From: Clostridia bacterium
Lineage (GTDB): Bacteria > Bacillota > Clostridia > TANB77 > CAG-465
Length of the DNA stretch: 64,000 nt
Assembly: GCA_028692955.1 (NCBI GenBank)
Contig: JAQUWH010000003.1
Coordinates: 1 to 64,000 of the forward strand
Direction of reading: 5' to 3'
In this document: one piece after another, positions 53,135-61,593 of the stretch
How positions within the stretch are numbered: the stretch's first letter is position 1
Layout of the letters: every line of letters starts with the position of its first letter
Notes under the pieces: model-generated
The model's input: the letters and a program-made list of their open reading frames with translations, nothing else
Database searches by the model: none
Told to the model about the DNA's origin: nothing
Program-made: the position numbers and the translations under genes

Positions 53135-54490
53135 TTAAGTCGTAGGCATATCTATAAATCCACCCATATACACATTAATAATTGGTACAACGATGGTAAT
53201 TAGGAATATGATTAGTGAGACACCAACGAATAAGTAAGTAATGTCTGGTAATACCTTTACGAACTTTGCAACAGATTCATCGATCTCCATCTCAATATAC
53301 TCATTTACTTTTTCCATCATATCAGAAAGGTCAGTTTTCATACCAATACTTACCATTTGGCTAACCATTGGTTTAAATAGCTTTTTTTCTTCGAATGGTT
53401 CAAGCCACGATTCACCAGCAAATGATGCTGCTTTGGCTGATTCTATCGCAGATAAGAAATAATAATTGTTTGTTACACTCTTTGATATTTCAAGTGATTC
53501 TTGTATTCTCATACCATTTCTTAAATTCAGTAGCATTGCTTGAAAGAATTTGTTCACAGTAATATTGTTAAGTAAAGTTCCTATAACGGGCATAGTAATA
53601 ATTAATTTATCCCAATTGTACTTTCCACGTGGTGTATTAATATATACTACAAATAACCCTACCAATAGCCCAATCACGGCGACAAGCCATACCCAATTAG
53701 CAAGTAACCAGTTAGCAAAATTTAAAAGTGCCATCGTTGCTGCTGGTATTTCTTGTGAAGAGCCAAACATGCCATATACTTGTTCTAGCATTGGTACACC
53801 CACAATAACAGCCACTATCATTGCAAGGTTAATACCAATAAATTGAAGTACTCTAGGTATAATCGCTTTCCTAATTTTCTTTTTTAAAGCCGTTGATGAC
53901 TCAACGTAATCTCTTGCATGCAATAATGCTGTATCTAACGTACCAGAGTCCTCACCAACTCTTACAAAGTTAGTAAACATAGGTGGAAATATTTTAGGAT
54001 AATTCTCCATAGTAGTATGAAGTTTTTCACCAGCTTGTACACCTATTAATACATCTTCTATTACATCTTTAAATGTGTTATTTTCAATTCCTTGATATAC
54101 TGCCTGCAAGGCTTGAACGTTATTAAACTTTGCCTTTTTTAGTATGTAGAAGTTGTTAACAAATGATATAATATCCTTTGTATTAACTCTAGCAAAAGGA
54201 TGCAAATCTATTTTAGATAATTCTTTAAAGGTAATATTGTTAAAATCTATTTTTGTTTTGCCCTTTTTCGCACGTCCAGATGAATTAGCATTTGCATTTG
54301 TTCTTTTAGCCAGTCTTGTATAGTCAATTCTTCTATATTTCTTTTTAGTCTCTCTCATTCTTCTAATCGTGATTGGCTGAATATTTTCTTTTTTCAAGCT
54401 TTCGATAGCATGTGATTTATTAAGAGCCATTATTTTGCCTCTACCAATCCTACCGTTTTCAAATATTACTCTATACTTATAACTTGGCAT
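53135..54490 (-). CDS. pilC: Type IV pilus inner-membrane platform protein PilC
   Basis: Anchors the pilus assembly motors, 451 residues. Two GspF domains are visible: the first with VNNFYILKKAKFNNVQALQAV and FVRVGEDSGTL, the second with LLNLRNGMRIQESLEI and SQMVSIGMKTDLS. Three hydrophobic helices are at about 208-235, 250-280 and 420-445. An N-terminal basic region of about 100 residues is longer than usual. Last gene of the operon. Confidence 0.92.
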   Translation of the reverse strand: MPSYKYRVIFENGRIGRGKIMALNKSHAIESLKKENIQPITIRRMRETKKKYRRIDYTRLAKRTNANANSSGRAKKGKTKIDFNNITFKELSKIDLHPFARVNTKDIISFVNNFYILKKAKFNNVQALQAVYQGIENNTFKDVIEDVLIGVQAGEKLHTTMENYPKIFPPMFTNFVRVGEDSGTLDTALLHARDYVESSTALKKKIRKAIIPRVLQFIGINLAMIVAVIVGVPMLEQVYGMFGSSQEIPAATMALLNFANWLLANWVWLVAVIGLLVGLFVVYINTPRGKYNWDKLIITMPVIGTLLNNITVNKFFQAMLLNLRNGMRIQESLEISKSVTNNYYFLSAIESAKAASFAGESWLEPFEEKKLFKPMVSQMVSIGMKTDLSDMMEKVNEYIEMEIDESVAKFVKVLPDITYLFVGVSLIIFLITIVVPIINVYMGGFIDMPTT

Positions 54491-54517
54491 TAATAATGCA
54501 CCCCTTCTATCATCGTT

Positions 54518-55615
54518 TTATTCAACATTAGCCCCTAGATTAATAATAAGTCCTTTTATCGCTTCTATTCTATCAGGCTCTACTTGTGCTTTTATAATAT
54601 CCATATCTACTGCACCTGTTACATATAACTCTGCAAAAGATGTTTCAAAACTTCTACATCCTATTTCTCTTAATGTATGTATTGTATCTTCAATATCTGA
54701 AACAGAAAACTTTTCTTGACGAATTTGTGCGGCAAGAGTACTGTTTACTATCATTACCTCGGGCACCATCTGCAGTTCGCCCTTTAAATTTACAATCAAT
54801 TTCTGTGATACAACCATTTTCAAAACACTTGAAACAGCATTCTTAATAGACATTTGATCAGCAGGATCATACATACTAATAATTCTCTCGACTGTTTCAC
54901 CACAAGATCTGGTATGTAGTGTACCGATTACTAATCCACCAGACTCTGCTAAGTCAATAGCTACATCCATTGTTTTTTTATCCCTAATCTCTCCTAGCAC
55001 TGCTATATCAGCATCTTCTCTTAATAAGTTAATCAATCCATCATAGTAACTAAGTACATCTAATTCCTCGCCAATTTCCTTTTGAATAATAACGGATTGG
55101 TTTGATTTATGTTCATACTCTATCGGATCTTCTAATGTTACTATTTTTTTACTTACTTCTTTATTGATTTCCTGTATAAAAGCATTCATAGTAGTAGATT
55201 TACCAGAGTTTACTTTACCTGTTAAAAGAATCAAACCAGAATTAATAATTTTCATTTTATTAATAATTTCTCTTAAGCCCAAATCCTTAATAGCAATTTC
55301 ACCATTTGGTATAATTCTTAATGAAAATGTTGGTACTCCTTTTGTTAAAGAGACATTAATTCTAAATTTATGCTCGCTATACATATACGAAAAGTCAGCT
55401 TGTTTTCGAGCCTCAAATAGTTTTTTTAAGGTAGGTTTTTCTTCGTAAAAGTCCTCTAGCATTTTTACTAGAGACGAATTAGTGATAGGCATTTTTGATT
55501 CATCAAAAACGAGTTTTCTACTGATTCTATACACAGGCAATTGTCCAGGTGCTAAATGAATATCAGTAGCTCCTAAACTGATTGCTTTTTTCATAATCGT
55601 TAGTAAGTATTCCAT
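54518..55615 (-). CDS. pilT: Type IV pilus retraction ATPase PilT
   Basis: A 365-residue motor for pilus disassembly and twitching. Residue 120 onward carries Walker A LTGKVNSGKSTTMNAF (Val and Asn replace the usual Pro-Thr-Gly). Then come the Asp box (VTLEDPIEYEH), Walker B ADIAVLGEIRDKKT and the His box (TLHTRSCGETVERI). Presence of PilT indicates retractile pili. AGAGGAG precedes the ATG. Encoded between pilB and pilC. Confidence 0.88.
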   Translation of the reverse strand: MEYLLTIMKKAISLGATDIHLAPGQLPVYRISRKLVFDESKMPITNSSLVKMLEDFYEEKPTLKKLFEARKQADFSYMYSEHKFRINVSLTKGVPTFSLRIIPNGEIAIKDLGLREIINKMKIINSGLILLTGKVNSGKSTTMNAFIQEINKEVSKKIVTLEDPIEYEHKSNQSVIIQKEIGEELDVLSYYDGLINLLREDADIAVLGEIRDKKTMDVAIDLAESGGLVIGTLHTRSCGETVERIISMYDPADQMSIKNAVSSVLKMVVSQKLIVNLKGELQMVPEVMIVNSTLAAQIRQEKFSVSDIEDTIHTLREIGCRSFETSFAELYVTGAVDMDIIKAQVEPDRIEAIKGLIINLGANVE

Positions 55616-55627
55616 ACTTTCTCTCCT

Positions 55628-57268
55628 CTATATTGTTATTTTCCTCTTCAATTCTTCAATTGTTGTTGTTCCATTTAATACTTTATCAATACCATCGCAT
55701 ATTAATGGTTTATACTCTGTATTAGCAATGGCATATTTTTTAATCTCAATACTAGACTCTCCTTCTGATATCATGTACTTTAAATAATCGTCTAAACATA
55801 GCACTTCAAATAGCGCAATTCTCTCATAATAGCCAATATTGTCACAATATTCACAACCAACTGGTTCATAAGTTTGATATTCTTTATCTAAATCATAATT
55901 TACACCCACTAATTTAGAAACTTTTTCAATATACTTCTTTTCATCCTCAGTAAGTTTATGTGGCTTTTTACATTTATTGCAAAGTTTTCTTACCAATCTT
56001 TGAGAAATTGTTGTAACTAAGGTAGCGGATACATCATAATCTGACACGCCCATTTTTCTCATTCTTGTAATAGCCTCTATGGCATCTATGGTATGGATTG
56101 TACTCAATACTAAATGTCCTGTTTGACCCGCTTCAATTGCGATTTTTGCAGTTTCTTCATCACGAATCTCACCAACAAGTACAATATCAGGGTCCTGTCT
56201 TAAAACAGTTCTTAATGCTGATGCAAAAGTAATATTAGCACCAATTTCAACCTGATTAACATTAGGTAATCTACGTTCAACCGGATTTTCGATTGATATA
56301 ATATTGATTTGTGGACTATCTAAATATTCGATAACACTATATAATGTAGTAGTTTTACCTTCACCAGTTGGAGCACAAACTACAATTAAACTATTTCTTT
56401 TATCAAACGCTCTATCAACAAGTTCTTTATCTTCCTTAAAACCTAATTCAAACAAATCTTTTGAAGCAGCATTTTTCTTTAACAACCTTAAAACAAATTT
56501 TTCACCATTTACGTTTTTTTGGCTAGATACACGAATGCTAAAATTATCGTAAGTATTGATACTACCATCTTGGTCGTATACAATTTCTTGATGCATATTC
56601 GAGATAGATTTTATTCTACCAGCAACGATATCTTGTCTTGATTTTGGAAGTTCTGTTACAGTGACTAACTCACCATCAATTCTATACCTAATTCTTACTT
56701 TGTCTTCCATTGGTTCAATATGAATATCACTTGCTCTCTTTTCAATAGCGGTCAAAATTATGTTATCGATTAATTTAGTAATATCTTTTTCTTCCTTATC
56801 TACGAATTTAGTTGCTACTGTTTTAATATTTGATATCTGTTTCATGATAGACGTATATAACGTAACATAAATTTCCATGTCAAAACCTTGATTCATTAGC
56901 AATAGTTCAACTTCTTTTACTCTTGATGCATTCATCGGATCAGAAAACGCAACACTTAAGGTATTACCTTCCAGCTCAAATGGGATTACTCTATAATTAA
57001 TAATGATATCCCTTGGTAAAAATTGAACTGGATTAATATCAATATCTTCTTCTAACATCTCAGGTGTTACTTTTAATTTATCTGATATGACTTCTAATAG
57101 TTTCTCTTTGTCGCACATATCTAGAATATCTACAATCTCACCAAATTTTAAATCTCTATGATCTTTTTGATAATTAAGTACTCTATCAACTTGAGCTTCC
57201 GACAACAAGCCTTTTTTGATAAACTCAATTCCAATAGGACTATTTTTTGCTCTAATATTTTCAAACAT
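55628..57268 (-). CDS. pilB: Type IV pilus assembly ATPase PilB
   Basis: A 546-residue extension motor. The N-terminal MshE/GspE_N domain is followed by the ATPase with Walker A APTGEGKTTTLYS (Glu in place of Ser), ISIENPVERRLPNVNQVE, Walker B DPDIVLVGEIRDEETA and STIHTIDAIEAITRM. The tetracysteine zinc site is CNKCKKP ... CEYCDNIGY. AAAGGAG precedes the ATG. Confidence 0.95.
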   Translation of the reverse strand: MFENIRAKNSPIGIEFIKKGLLSEAQVDRVLNYQKDHRDLKFGEIVDILDMCDKEKLLEVISDKLKVTPEMLEEDIDINPVQFLPRDIIINYRVIPFELEGNTLSVAFSDPMNASRVKEVELLLMNQGFDMEIYVTLYTSIMKQISNIKTVATKFVDKEEKDITKLIDNIILTAIEKRASDIHIEPMEDKVRIRYRIDGELVTVTELPKSRQDIVAGRIKSISNMHQEIVYDQDGSINTYDNFSIRVSSQKNVNGEKFVLRLLKKNAASKDLFELGFKEDKELVDRAFDKRNSLIVVCAPTGEGKTTTLYSVIEYLDSPQINIISIENPVERRLPNVNQVEIGANITFASALRTVLRQDPDIVLVGEIRDEETAKIAIEAGQTGHLVLSTIHTIDAIEAITRMRKMGVSDYDVSATLVTTISQRLVRKLCNKCKKPHKLTEDEKKYIEKVSKLVGVNYDLDKEYQTYEPVGCEYCDNIGYYERIALFEVLCLDDYLKYMISEGESSIEIKKYAIANTEYKPLICDGIDKVLNGTTTIEELKRKITI

Positions 57269-57281
57269 TTACTTCACTCCT

Positions 57282-57506
57282 TTATAACAAGTTTTTCAGT
57301 ATGACTCTATCGTAATAATTTTCTATATCATCTATATTTTTTTCATAATATTCTTTATTATTTTTTTCATATTTATTCATCATTATACTAAAGTGTTCAT
57401 TTTCAGAAAAAGTTGTCATCGTATAAATAGAAAATGCGATAGCAACAAATATAACGACAATAACACCAGATCCTTTTAATAATTTTCTTCTTTCTACTCT
57501 ATTCAA
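57282..57506 (-). CDS. Small membrane protein of the pilus operon
   Basis: 74 residues from a TTG start overlapping the end of the preceding gene. A basic N-terminus (RVERRKLLKGSG), one helix (about residues 12-30) and a charged external tail rich in Tyr, Asn and Lys. No pilin leader site of the standard type. Its position suggests a minor pilus component or PilX-like factor. Confidence 0.6.
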   Translation of the reverse strand: MNRVERRKLLKGSGVIVVIFVAIAFSIYTMTTFSENEHFSIMMNKYEKNNKEYYEKNIDDIENYYDRVILKNLL

Positions 57507-57977
57507 TTATATCACATCTCCTGCCGTAACAAAAATTTGTGTAGAAAATTCCTCACCATATTTCTTAAATTTTACAGATAGGCAAGAATAATCTTTATTT
57601 CTATCAATAATTGCTGTACTAAAAGTAGGATTTACGCCCGTCAAATTATCAATGACAATGCTCTTTAGTTCTTCAACATCGGTTACTAATATCCCACCAT
57701 TTTTATAGATTACTTTCTTTTCTTCATCATAATCATATTCATCATTATTTGAAAATACTATTTTACCTGAAATATGATCTATAGTTGTACTATCTTTTGC
57801 ACTATTTAACAAATTATATTGTAATTTTTGTGCTTGTTCATGAATCCATACCTTACCTTTTTGTGATATGTTTTTGTAATTCATATTAAGACTCATCCCA
57901 ACGGCAAAAGCAGAAAATGCAAAGAACAAAACAACGTAAATTACCATAGACATCAGAGAAATACCTTTTTTGTTCAT
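57507..57977 (-). CDS. Minor pilin-like protein
   Basis: 156 residues. The short leader MNKKG is followed by ISLMSMVIYVVLFFAFSAF, a pilin-type N-terminal helix without Glu at +5. The external domain of about 120 residues is beta-rich and resembles the PilJ/GspJ-type minor pilins. It begins one base after the stop of the peptidase-pilin fusion and would help start the pilus tip. Confidence 0.75.
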   Translation of the reverse strand: MNKKGISLMSMVIYVVLFFAFSAFAVGMSLNMNYKNISQKGKVWIHEQAQKLQYNLLNSAKDSTTIDHISGKIVFSNNDEYDYDEEKKVIYKNGGILVTDVEELKSIVIDNLTGVNPTFSTAIIDRNKDYSCLSVKFKKYGEEFSTQIFVTAGDVI

Positions 57978-57978
57978 A

Positions 57979-58791
57979 TTATAGCACCTTACCTTTTACT
58001 GTTTTCATATTTTTTTCTATAACATTTTGATTATATAAATAGGATACTTTTACATCAATTATTTTCACAATGTCATCTTTTGAAAAATCTTGATCAGATA
58101 ATCTACTCACTTTGACACTTACATTAAACGTAGTACCTTCTACCAGGTCTTGTGATATATATGATGCTAAATTTTCATAACTAGTCGCAAGACAAGTTTC
58201 TACATTCTTTAGTAGAACAGTATACGCTTGAGAATCTAGTCTGTTTTTTACTGCTGTATTACTAAAATTCTTGCTAATCGTCACAGAAGATACCATCAAG
58301 ATTGTAAACATAATCATAGCAACGATTATTTCAGATACAAACACTCCTGATTTTTTATTTAATTTTAACTCTTCTTTCAGTGACTTTATTTCTTTTTTTT
58401 CATCTGGAGTCATTTTTTTAGACATGATAATCGAACCAACTATCACAAATAGTATAGCGTAAATTAAAGAAATAATCAAGCAATTTATAGTATAACCAAA
58501 CACTAAATAGAAGATGACAAAAACAAGGCCATTCAATGATTCAAGCAAGAAATATCTTAAACTTATTTTATCACCACAATAATGACATTTCCCACCTCTA
58601 ATAATATAGCTGATTACTGGGATTAAGTCTAAAAACTCTAATCTATGTTTACATTTTGGGCAATAAGATCTTGTTGCAACAATATCTTGATGCCTTGGTA
58701 ATCTATAAGTAGCAAGAGAGAAAAAACTGCCAAATAAGCTACCTATTACAAACATGCAAAAGATAATAAAACAATTTAGAAATAGTAACAT
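57979..58791 (-). CDS. Prepilin peptidase N-domain fused to a minor pilin
   Basis: 270 residues in one unbroken frame, start ATG 58791 behind AAAGGAGGGG. Residues 1-125 are the N-terminal part of a prepilin peptidase: membrane helix, SLFGSFFSLATYRLPR, then the four-Cys zinc module CPKCKHR ... CHYCGDKIS, then two helices. The aspartyl protease half with the catalytic Asp and GxGD is missing. A charged linker (MTPDEKKEIKSLKEELK) follows. A pilin start NKKSG/VFVSEIIVAMIM with Gly(-1) and Glu(+5) leads to a C-terminal domain like PilV/GspI minor pilins. I see no ribosome site before the pilin part. It may be a scaffold or presentation protein; a real peptidase must be encoded elsewhere. Confidence 0.8.
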   Translation of the reverse strand: MLLFLNCFIIFCMFVIGSLFGSFFSLATYRLPRHQDIVATRSYCPKCKHRLEFLDLIPVISYIIRGGKCHYCGDKISLRYFLLESLNGLVFVIFYLVFGYTINCLIISLIYAILFVIVGSIIMSKKMTPDEKKEIKSLKEELKLNKKSGVFVSEIIVAMIMFTILMVSSVTISKNFSNTAVKNRLDSQAYTVLLKNVETCLATSYENLASYISQDLVEGTTFNVSVKVSRLSDQDFSKDDIVKIIDVKVSYLYNQNVIEKNMKTVKGKVL

Positions 58792-58862
58792 CTTGTCCCC
58801 TCCTTTATGTATACATTTTACAAAGTACCCACATGCTCTCTAAAACATACACATTATATAGT

Positions 58863-58902
58863 GGTAAGGACATATATACAACCCAAGCATATATGTCCTA
58901 CC
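58863..58902 (-). terminator. Hairpin between pilin and fusion gene
   Basis: AGGACATATAT and ATATATGTCCT arms with flanking GGT/ACC pairs. No T-run follows, so it looks more like an mRNA-stabilising or attenuating stem that would leave major pilin mRNA in excess over downstream genes. Nothing else is seen in 58792-58988. Confidence 0.5.
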
Positions 58903-58988
58903 TAATTGCACTAGTTAACCTAGTTTATTTATTATAAATAATTATCTAGTGTTGCTTTAACAAACTAATTTCAAATTAAATTCTACCA

Positions 58989-59396
58989 TTAATCTGCAGA
59001 TTCATCTAATTTAGAATTAGTTGCTGTAAATGTAATAGCACCAGTATCACCATTTATTTGCGCTGTTTCAATAGAACCTGGTTTTCCCATTCCTAAATCA
59101 GCCCACTTTAAATTAGTAACATAACCATCAGTATCTCTAGCAGTATCTTTATCTGTGATTGGAACAGTTGTACCCGCTTTAAAAGGAGATTTTCCTTGAT
59201 TATTTGCCATTTGGTTTCCTGCATATATTGCTAATGCTGATTGAACTTCTGCCTTATCACTTGCATAAGTTGCCTTATTAGCATTTTCTATTGGATTATT
59301 GTTATTTAATGTTAAAATAACAGCTGCTGCTAGTATGATAATAACGATAATAGTTATTACTAGCACGATTAAAGAAATACCTTTTTTGTTTTTCAT
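58989..59396 (-). CDS. Major pilin-like protein, copy 2
   Basis: 135 residues, start behind AGGAGG. Leader MKNKKG, then a 25-residue hydrophobic helix beginning ISLIVLVITII with no Glu5, then LTLNNNNPIENA. The external domain of about 90 residues ends ESAD. The N-terminal 35 residues are almost identical to the next gene upstream. It is probably the pilus shaft subunit or a variant of it. Confidence 0.85.
   Translation of the reverse strand: MKNKKGISLIVLVITIIVIIILAAAVILTLNNNNPIENANKATYASDKAEVQSALAIYAGNQMANNQGKSPFKAGTTVPITDKDTARDTDGYVTNLKWADLGMGKPGSIETAQINGDTGAITFTATNSKLDESAD
59301..59395 (-). repeat. Near-identical pilin N-terminal DNA, copy A
   Basis: About 95 bases almost identical to 59727-59822, with about 85% or more of positions matching by eye. 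A more diverged third copy is at 680-770. Points to tandem duplication or gene conversion of the pilin helix. Confidence 0.75.
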
Positions 59397-59426
59397 TATT
59401 TTTTCCTCCTAATTTATTAATCAATA

Positions 59427-59831
59427 TTATTTTTTTGTACAAGTAACTTTGCCAGTTATAGAATTAACAGTAGCCTTCTTCATAGATCCAGGCATACCTG
59501 ATAAACCAATATCAGACCAGTTTAATTTATCTTGAGGTACATCCCCTTTGACTTGATCGATTGTTCTAGGTGTTCCTATTTCAATTTCTACTGCTGGAGC
59601 AGTTGTTGTTGAAAATGGAGATACACCATTATTCTTTGCCATATAGTTTCCTATATAGATAGCAAGTGCTGAAGTGATTTCAGCTGAATCACTCTTGAAA
59701 ACTGCATCTGTAGCATTGTTTATTGGGTTGTTGTTATTTAATGTTAAAATAACAGCTGCTGCTAGTATGATGATAACAATAATTGTTATTACTAGCACGA
59801 TTAAAGAAATACCTTTCTTGTTTGCTTTCAT
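59427..59831 (-). CDS. Major pilin-like protein, copy 1
   Basis: 134 residues, start behind AGGAGGAG. Leader MKANKKG and the same helix as copy 2, again without Glu5, then LTLNNNNPINNA. The external domain keeps SALAIYIGN, an SPF motif and a LxWxDxG motif in common with copy 2, and ends in CTKK, but is otherwise diverged. The first of the tandem pair, it follows the small anchored genes and precedes copy 2 by 30 bases. Confidence 0.85.
   Translation of the reverse strand: MKANKKGISLIVLVITIIVIIILAAAVILTLNNNNPINNATDAVFKSDSAEITSALAIYIGNYMAKNNGVSPFSTTTAPAVEIEIGTPRTIDQVKGDVPQDKLNWSDIGLSGMPGSMKKATVNSITGKVTCTKK
59727..59822 (-). repeat. Near-identical pilin N-terminal DNA, copy B
   Basis: Partner of 59301-59395; encodes the leader and membrane helix of copy 1. 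Confidence 0.75.
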
Positions 59832-59897
59832 ATAAAGCTCCTCCTTTTATAATATAAAATATTTATTAAAACATTTATAAAAATGTTCTAACCGAAA

Positions 59898-60377
59898 TTA
59901 ATACGTTGGCATTTTTAAGGAATCCATTGAATAGTTCCACCAATCTGGTTGTTCAGAGAATTTCACTCTTAACACTTCACCATTTTTTATATACCAATCT
60001 AAATTTGAATATTTTGATAAATCAATTTTCAGATTTTCTTTTAATTTATCTACTGATATCTTGTAATATATGTCTCCATCTACTTCAATTTTACTATCTT
60101 TATCTGCAATACTTGCAAGAGAACTTCCATCTATGTTTTTAATTTCTTCGTTATTATTATACCCCGTAATGATTTGATTTTTATCATAAGCATTAAAAGT
60201 ATCAGAAGAAATTTTTCCTATATAAAATGAAATTGCTTCTTGTGTATTTAGCGTATCACTTACAAAATCAGATTTTTTTGATACAGATGTAAGAATTAAA
60301 TATACTACTAATGCCACTATAATCAGTAACATGATCAGTATGATAATATCTTTTGCTTTTTCTTTTTTATGTTCCAT
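59898..60377 (-). CDS. Anchored pilus-operon protein, unknown
   Basis: 159 residues. A charged start is followed by one helix (about 10-30) and an external domain rich in Lys, Asp and Ser, with WYIKNGEVLRVKF and a Trp pair near the end. No pilin leader. AAGGAG precedes the ATG. It lies between the small Ser/Gly-tail protein and the pilins and is probably a minor assembly component. Confidence 0.6.
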   Translation of the reverse strand: MEHKKEKAKDIIILIMLLIIVALVVYLILTSVSKKSDFVSDTLNTQEAISFYIGKISSDTFNAYDKNQIITGYNNNEEIKNIDGSSLASIADKDSKIEVDGDIYYKISVDKLKENLKIDLSKYSNLDWYIKNGEVLRVKFSEQPDWWNYSMDSLKMPTY

Positions 60378-60388
60378 TTTTTAGCTCC

Positions 60389-60778
60389 TTATTTACCAGT
60401 TGATGGAGGATTTGGTGTTCCACCATTACTATTTGTTGTATTTTCTTCTGCATTTGAACCAGAGCCACTGCCTCCCTCTCCTTCAGTATCAGAGCTAGCA
60501 GGAGTGAAAGGGTCTGAATTTCCTGGTTTATACTGATTTTTGTTTTTAAATGTTGTCATTTCAGTATCAGAAATTGTATATTGTTGTATTAAAGCTTCTT
60601 TAGAAATATCTTTTGTTTTAGTATATAGATATTCTGATTTACTAATAGAATCATATTTATCAATAGAAGATTCTACAATCGTTGTCGTTTGTGGTAATAG
60701 TATCATTAAAGAAATAATAACAATAGTTGTTAATACTAAAACAGATATACTAAATGTCAATATATATTTTTTATTCAT
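60389..60778 (-). CDS. Small anchored protein with Ser/Gly/Pro-rich tail
   Basis: 129 residues from ATG 60778 (AAAGGAG upstream; the GTG three bases earlier is less well placed). One helix (residues 6-28), a helical region to about 80, then a low-complexity tail rich in Gly, Ser, Asn and Pro. Possibly a periplasm-side spacer in the alignment complex. No family recognised. Confidence 0.55.
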   Translation of the reverse strand: MNKKYILTFSISVLVLTTIVIISLMILLPQTTTIVESSIDKYDSISKSEYLYTKTKDISKEALIQQYTISDTEMTTFKNKNQYKPGNSDPFTPASSDTEGEGGSGSGSNAEENTTNSNGGTPNPPSTGK

Positions 60779-60792
60779 CACCTAACTCCTTT

Positions 60793-61593
60793 CTATTTTA
60801 AAATAATCGTGTTCTTTACATCAAATGTAGCTTTTATTGTTTTACCAGATACATATTCGATTGATATATTATCTAATTTAAATCTCAATTCTTTGTCGTT
60901 TTCAACTTCAAATATAAAATCTGAAACATTTATATAACTACCTGAAACTTGTATTTTTAATACATTATCAGTTTGAGTACCAGTTGAGGTATTATTTCCA
61001 TCGGTGTTAGCTGGTGGTACTTTATTTGATGTATCTTTATCAGTTGCAGTTTTATTTGCATCCTGCTCCGCAGTTTTATTTGTATCCTGCTCCGCAGTTT
61101 TATCAGTTTGCGTTGTTGTATCGGTTGCAGTTTTAGTAGCAGGCGTTGTTGTAGTATTGGTAGAAGTATTTTCTCCCGAACCAGTGCTTCCTGCAGTTCC
61201 ACCTGGCTCCACTAAAACTATTGATAGGTTATTAGTCTTTGCATAATTACCTAATCTAATCCACATATATTCAATACTGTAATTTTGTTGTTTTGTTGCT
61301 TCTTTGATGACATTAACTGTTTCATCACTGATCGCCTCATATTTTTGCTTTTCAGATTTATAACTACTTTTCTCAGTATCTAAATTTTTCAAAGTCGTTT
61401 TATAATTATCTTGTTCAGTATTAAGAGCATTTTGTGCTTTTTTAACACTGCTATGTTCTGACATAATGGTTGATATAGATGAAATCTTAATCGGTCCCAA
61501 GTTAATATCAACAAGCATAAATAGTGTTAAAAATCCTAATGAAACAACGATAATTGCTATTGCTATTACTAAATTTTTATATATTTTCAACAT
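60793..61593 (-). CDS. pilO: PilO-like alignment-complex protein
   Basis: 266 residues. One helix (about 9-29), a coiled coil (45-100), then a low-complexity Thr/Asp/Lys insert (about 130-200) and a C-terminal ferredoxin-like domain (VLKIQVSGSYINVSDFIFEVEN), the PilO arrangement. PilO pairs with PilN to link the cytoplasmic ring to the pilus. The ATG overlaps the pilM-pilN stop by one base. The insert contains a tandem repeat. Confidence 0.75.
   Translation of the reverse strand: MLKIYKNLVIAIAIIVVSLGFLTLFMLVDINLGPIKISSISTIMSEHSSVKKAQNALNTEQDNYKTTLKNLDTEKSSYKSEKQKYEAISDETVNVIKEATKQQNYSIEYMWIRLGNYAKTNNLSIVLVEPGGTAGSTGSGENTSTNTTTTPATKTATDTTTQTDKTAEQDTNKTAEQDANKTATDKDTSNKVPPANTDGNNTSTGTQTDNVLKIQVSGSYINVSDFIFEVENDKELRFKLDNISIEYVSGKTIKATFDVKNTIILK
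61050..61097 (-). repeat. 24-bp tandem repeat in the pilO-like gene
   Basis: Two 24-base units (61050-61073, 61074-61097) with one mismatch, encoding two copies of KTAEQDxN. In frame, so copy-number change would only lengthen the linker. Confidence 0.8.
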
